Source: an uncultured Angelakisella sp.
Lineage (GTDB): Bacteria > Bacillota > Clostridia > Oscillospirales > Ruminococcaceae
Length of the DNA: 6,025 nt
Reading direction: 5' to 3'
NCBI GenBank assembly: GCA_947564495.1
Contig: CANOCD010000079.1
Location: 1 to 6,025 of the forward strand
The notes under the pieces were generated by a model. It was given only the letters and a program-made list of their open reading frames with translations. It ran no database searches and was not told the DNA's origin. Shown piece after piece: positions 4,848-6,025 of the stretch. The position numbers and the translations under genes were made by a program. The stretch's first letter is position 1, and each line of letters opens with the position of its first letter.

Positions 4848-5643
4848 CCGGGCCGAAACGGTGGTCATCGGCGCCGGGGCGGGGCTTTCGGTCTCGGCGG
4901 GGTTCACCTACAGCGGGGAGCGGTTCCAGGAGAACTTCGGGGACTTCGCCCAAAAGTACGGCATCCGGGATATGTACGCCGGGGGCTTCTACCCCTTCCC
5001 CTCCCCGGAGGAACGCTGGGCCTGGTGGAGCCGCATGGTCCTCCTCAACCGCTACCAGCCCGCCCCCAAGCCGGTCTACCGGGACCTGCTGGAGCTGGCG
5101 GGACAGAAGGACTACTTCGTCCTGACCACCAACGTGGACCACCAGTTCCAGCTGGCGGGGTTCGACAAGAAGCGGCTCTTTTACACCCAGGGGGATTACG
5201 GCCTGTGGCAGTGCGCCCGACCCTGCCATCAAAGGACCTACGACAACGAGGAAGCGGTTCGCCGGATGGCGGCGGAGCAGCAGGGGATGAAGATCCCCCC
5301 GGAGCTGATCCCCCGCTGCCCCGTCTGCGGCGGCCCCATGGCCATGAACCTCCGGTCGGACGACACCTTCGTCCAGGACGAGGGCTGGCACGCCGCCGCA
5401 AGCCGGTACACGGACTTCATCCGCCGCCACGAAGACGGCCCGGTGCTGTTCCTGGAGCTGGGGGTGGGGTACAACACCCCGGGGATCATCAAGTTCCCCT
5501 TCTGGCAGATGACGGCAAGGAACCCCCAGGCGGTCTACGCCTGCGTCAACGCCGGGGAGGCGGCGTGCCCGGAGGAGATCCGAGGCAGGTCGGTCTGTAT
5601 AAACGGCGATATTGGCCAGCTTGTGAAGGAACTTCTAAAGTGA
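4771..5643 (+). CDS. class M sirtuin (SirTM), NAD-dependent protein ADP-ribosyltransferase, 290 aa
   Basis: A SIR2-fold enzyme of the SirTM class, which transfers ADP-ribose from NAD+ to protein rather than deacetylating. Visible are the NAD motif GAGAGLSVSAGFTY (34-47), TTNVDHQF (119-126) with N121, and YTQGDYG (138-144). Here Q140 stands where ordinary sirtuins have the catalytic His of the HG motif, the SirTM hallmark. The 19-residue N121-Q140 spacing fits the Asn/Gln pair I recall for S. pyogenes SirTM. A four-Cys zinc site follows (C148, C152, C183, C186), then the NAD-binding segment GVGYNTPGIIKFPF (231-244). Length is usual for the class, and no truncation or frameshift is seen. It overlaps the macrodomain gene by 77 bases, so the two are co-transcribed and perhaps translationally coupled. 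In the best-known cases the target is a lipoylated GcvH-L, but no lipoyl carrier or ligase gene is present here. No clear intrinsic terminator follows. Confidence 0.93.
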   Translation: MYFKTKMKPSTAASWAGARELRQALDRAETVVIGAGAGLSVSAGFTYSGERFQENFGDFAQKYGIRDMYAGGFYPFPSPEERWAWWSRMVLLNRYQPAPKPVYRDLLELAGQKDYFVLTTNVDHQFQLAGFDKKRLFYTQGDYGLWQCARPCHQRTYDNEEAVRRMAAEQQGMKIPPELIPRCPVCGGPMAMNLRSDDTFVQDEGWHAAASRYTDFIRRHEDGPVLFLELGVGYNTPGIIKFPFWQMTARNPQAVYACVNAGEAACPEEIRGRSVCINGDIGQLVKELLK

Positions 5644-5651
5644 CCCGCCTA

Positions 5652-5681
5652 TTGCCGCCCCGCCCCTTCCTGTGCTATAAT
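5652..5681 (+). promoter_or_regulatory. promoter-like sequence after the sirtuin gene
   Basis: A perfect -10 TATAAT (5676-5681) stands 18 bases after TTGCCG (5652-5657; 4 of 6 to TTGACA), starting 8 bases beyond the sirtuin stop. A transcript would begin near 5688 and run through the hairpin array to the window edge. What it would express is unclear: an untranslated RNA, a leader for a gene beyond the window, or the doubtful frame at 5720. Confidence 0.55.
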
Positions 5682-5719
5682 TGGGAAAAGCAAGGAAAGG
5701 GCGCTGTGCCCCGCCTCAA

Positions 5720-6025
5720 ATGGAGAACGGCGCCTTACTCAACCCCGGCCCGCAGGCCGTAGCCCGAAGGGCTCCGCCGGAGGCACCAAAGCCGTCTCCA
5801 ACCCCGCCGCCGCAGCGGCATTGCCCGAAGGGCTCATCCCCGCCCGCAGGCGGGGATTCCCTATCGGCCAACCGGAAGGAGGCCGCTAACGCCCGGACGG
5901 CGCTGAGTGGAAGCACCCAGCCAGGGCGTGACCGCTGTCCCCGCCGCCACGTCGTGTCAGTAGGGGAAGGCGCAGAAACCGTTCAGCAGAAATGCCCGGC
6001 GGACCGCACAGCCCCCGGCCACACA
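5720..6025 (+). CDS. doubtful partial open frame at the window edge
   Basis: An ATG at 5720-5722 opens 102 codons without a stop up to the last base. The translation begins MENGALLNPGPQAVARRAPP and is rich in Pro, Ala and Arg across the hairpin array. It shows no recognisable domain, signal peptide or membrane segment. A weak purine-rich stretch (AAGGAAAGGG, 5692-5701) is too far upstream for a good ribosome binding site, though it would suit a GTG at 5705 that yields only 18 residues. In GC-rich DNA, stop-free frames of this length arise by chance. More likely non-coding or untranslated sequence; listed so the 5644-6025 stretch is accounted for. Confidence 0.15.
   Translation, partial: MENGALLNPGPQAVARRAPPEAPKPSPTPPPQRHCPKGSSPPAGGDSLSANRKEAANARTALSGSTQPGRDRCPRRHVVSVGEGAETVQQKCPADRTAPGHT
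5747..5857. repeat. second array of G/C-rich hairpins with a 13-base direct repeat
   Basis: Short perfect stems follow each other: GGCC/GGCC (5747-5758, loop CGCA), GCCC-GAA-GGGC (5762-5772), CTCC/GGAG (5772-5782), GCCGC/GCGGC (5809-5819), GCCC-GAA-GGGC again (5823-5833), and a strong 9-bp stem at 5836-5844/5849-5857 with loop CGCA. GCCCGAAGGGCTC is repeated exactly at 5762-5774 and 5823-5835, 61 bases apart, each copy preceded by a different small GC hairpin. The style resembles the array at 198-262, with tight 3-4 base loops. It may be a dispersed hairpin element or part of a structured RNA. Confidence 0.65.

Noticed and set aside
5865..5885. Possible SRP RNA fragment because of CCGGAAGGA inside a CGGCC/GGCCG stem
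   Set aside because: The flanking conserved bases of the SRP RNA helix 8 region are absent. RNase P RNA and tmRNA signatures were also looked for and not found.
5716..5916. 66-residue minus-strand frame in the right hairpin array
   Set aside because: Its composition follows from the GC hairpins; no start context or family resemblance is visible.
1..6025. Mobile element or prophage island
   Set aside because: No transposase, integrase, terminal inverted repeats or tRNA-associated direct repeats were recognised, and the genes look uniform in composition.

Overview
The window looks like chromosomal DNA from a high-GC member of the Firmicutes, most likely a gut-type clostridium of the Oscillospiraceae kind. 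The clues are purine-rich AGGAGG-type ribosome binding sites, vegetative -35/-10 promoters, TTG and GTG starts, a rhodanese-less ThiI paired with its own cysteine desulfurase, and a SirTM/zinc-macrodomain pair. The genus assignment is inference. No transposase, integrase, CRISPR array, tRNA or rRNA was recognised. LAYOUT: 1-298 has no convincing gene and holds a tight array of three G/C-rich hairpins. 299-2652 (minus strand) is a two-gene operon, cysteine desulfurase then thiI, read from a promoter at 2792-2820 through a roughly 130-nt structured leader. 2653-2982 is a divergent intergenic region with one promoter facing each way. 2983-3645 (plus) is a Crp/Fnr-family regulator ending in a good intrinsic terminator. 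3646-4034 is a 389-nt regulatory region with stem-loops, two kinds of inverted repeat, a promoter and a folded leader. 4035-4847 and 4771-5643 (plus) are two overlapping genes: a zinc-dependent macrodomain (ADP-ribosyl hydrolase) and a class M sirtuin (ADP-ribosyl transferase). 5644-6025 has a promoter-like sequence followed by a second hairpin array and a doubtful frame open to the window edge. HOW THE GENES WORK TOGETHER: The desulfurase should take sulfur from cysteine and pass it as a persulfide to ThiI, which makes 4-thiouridine in tRNA and can also feed thiamine thiazole synthesis. The sirtuin and macrodomain form a write/erase pair for protein ADP-ribosylation. In Staphylococcus and Streptococcus such pairs sit beside a lipoate-carrier GcvH-L and a lipoate ligase, and the modification targets the lipoylated carrier. 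No carrier or ligase gene is in this window, so either they lie elsewhere or this pair acts on another target. The Crp/Fnr-like regulator directly upstream and the palindromes before the macrodomain promoter make a regulatory link possible but unproven. The macrodomain-SirTM locus and its promoter region are the most interesting part. The enzyme families themselves are known, so what may be new is the lipoyl-free arrangement, the long gene overlap and the control region.
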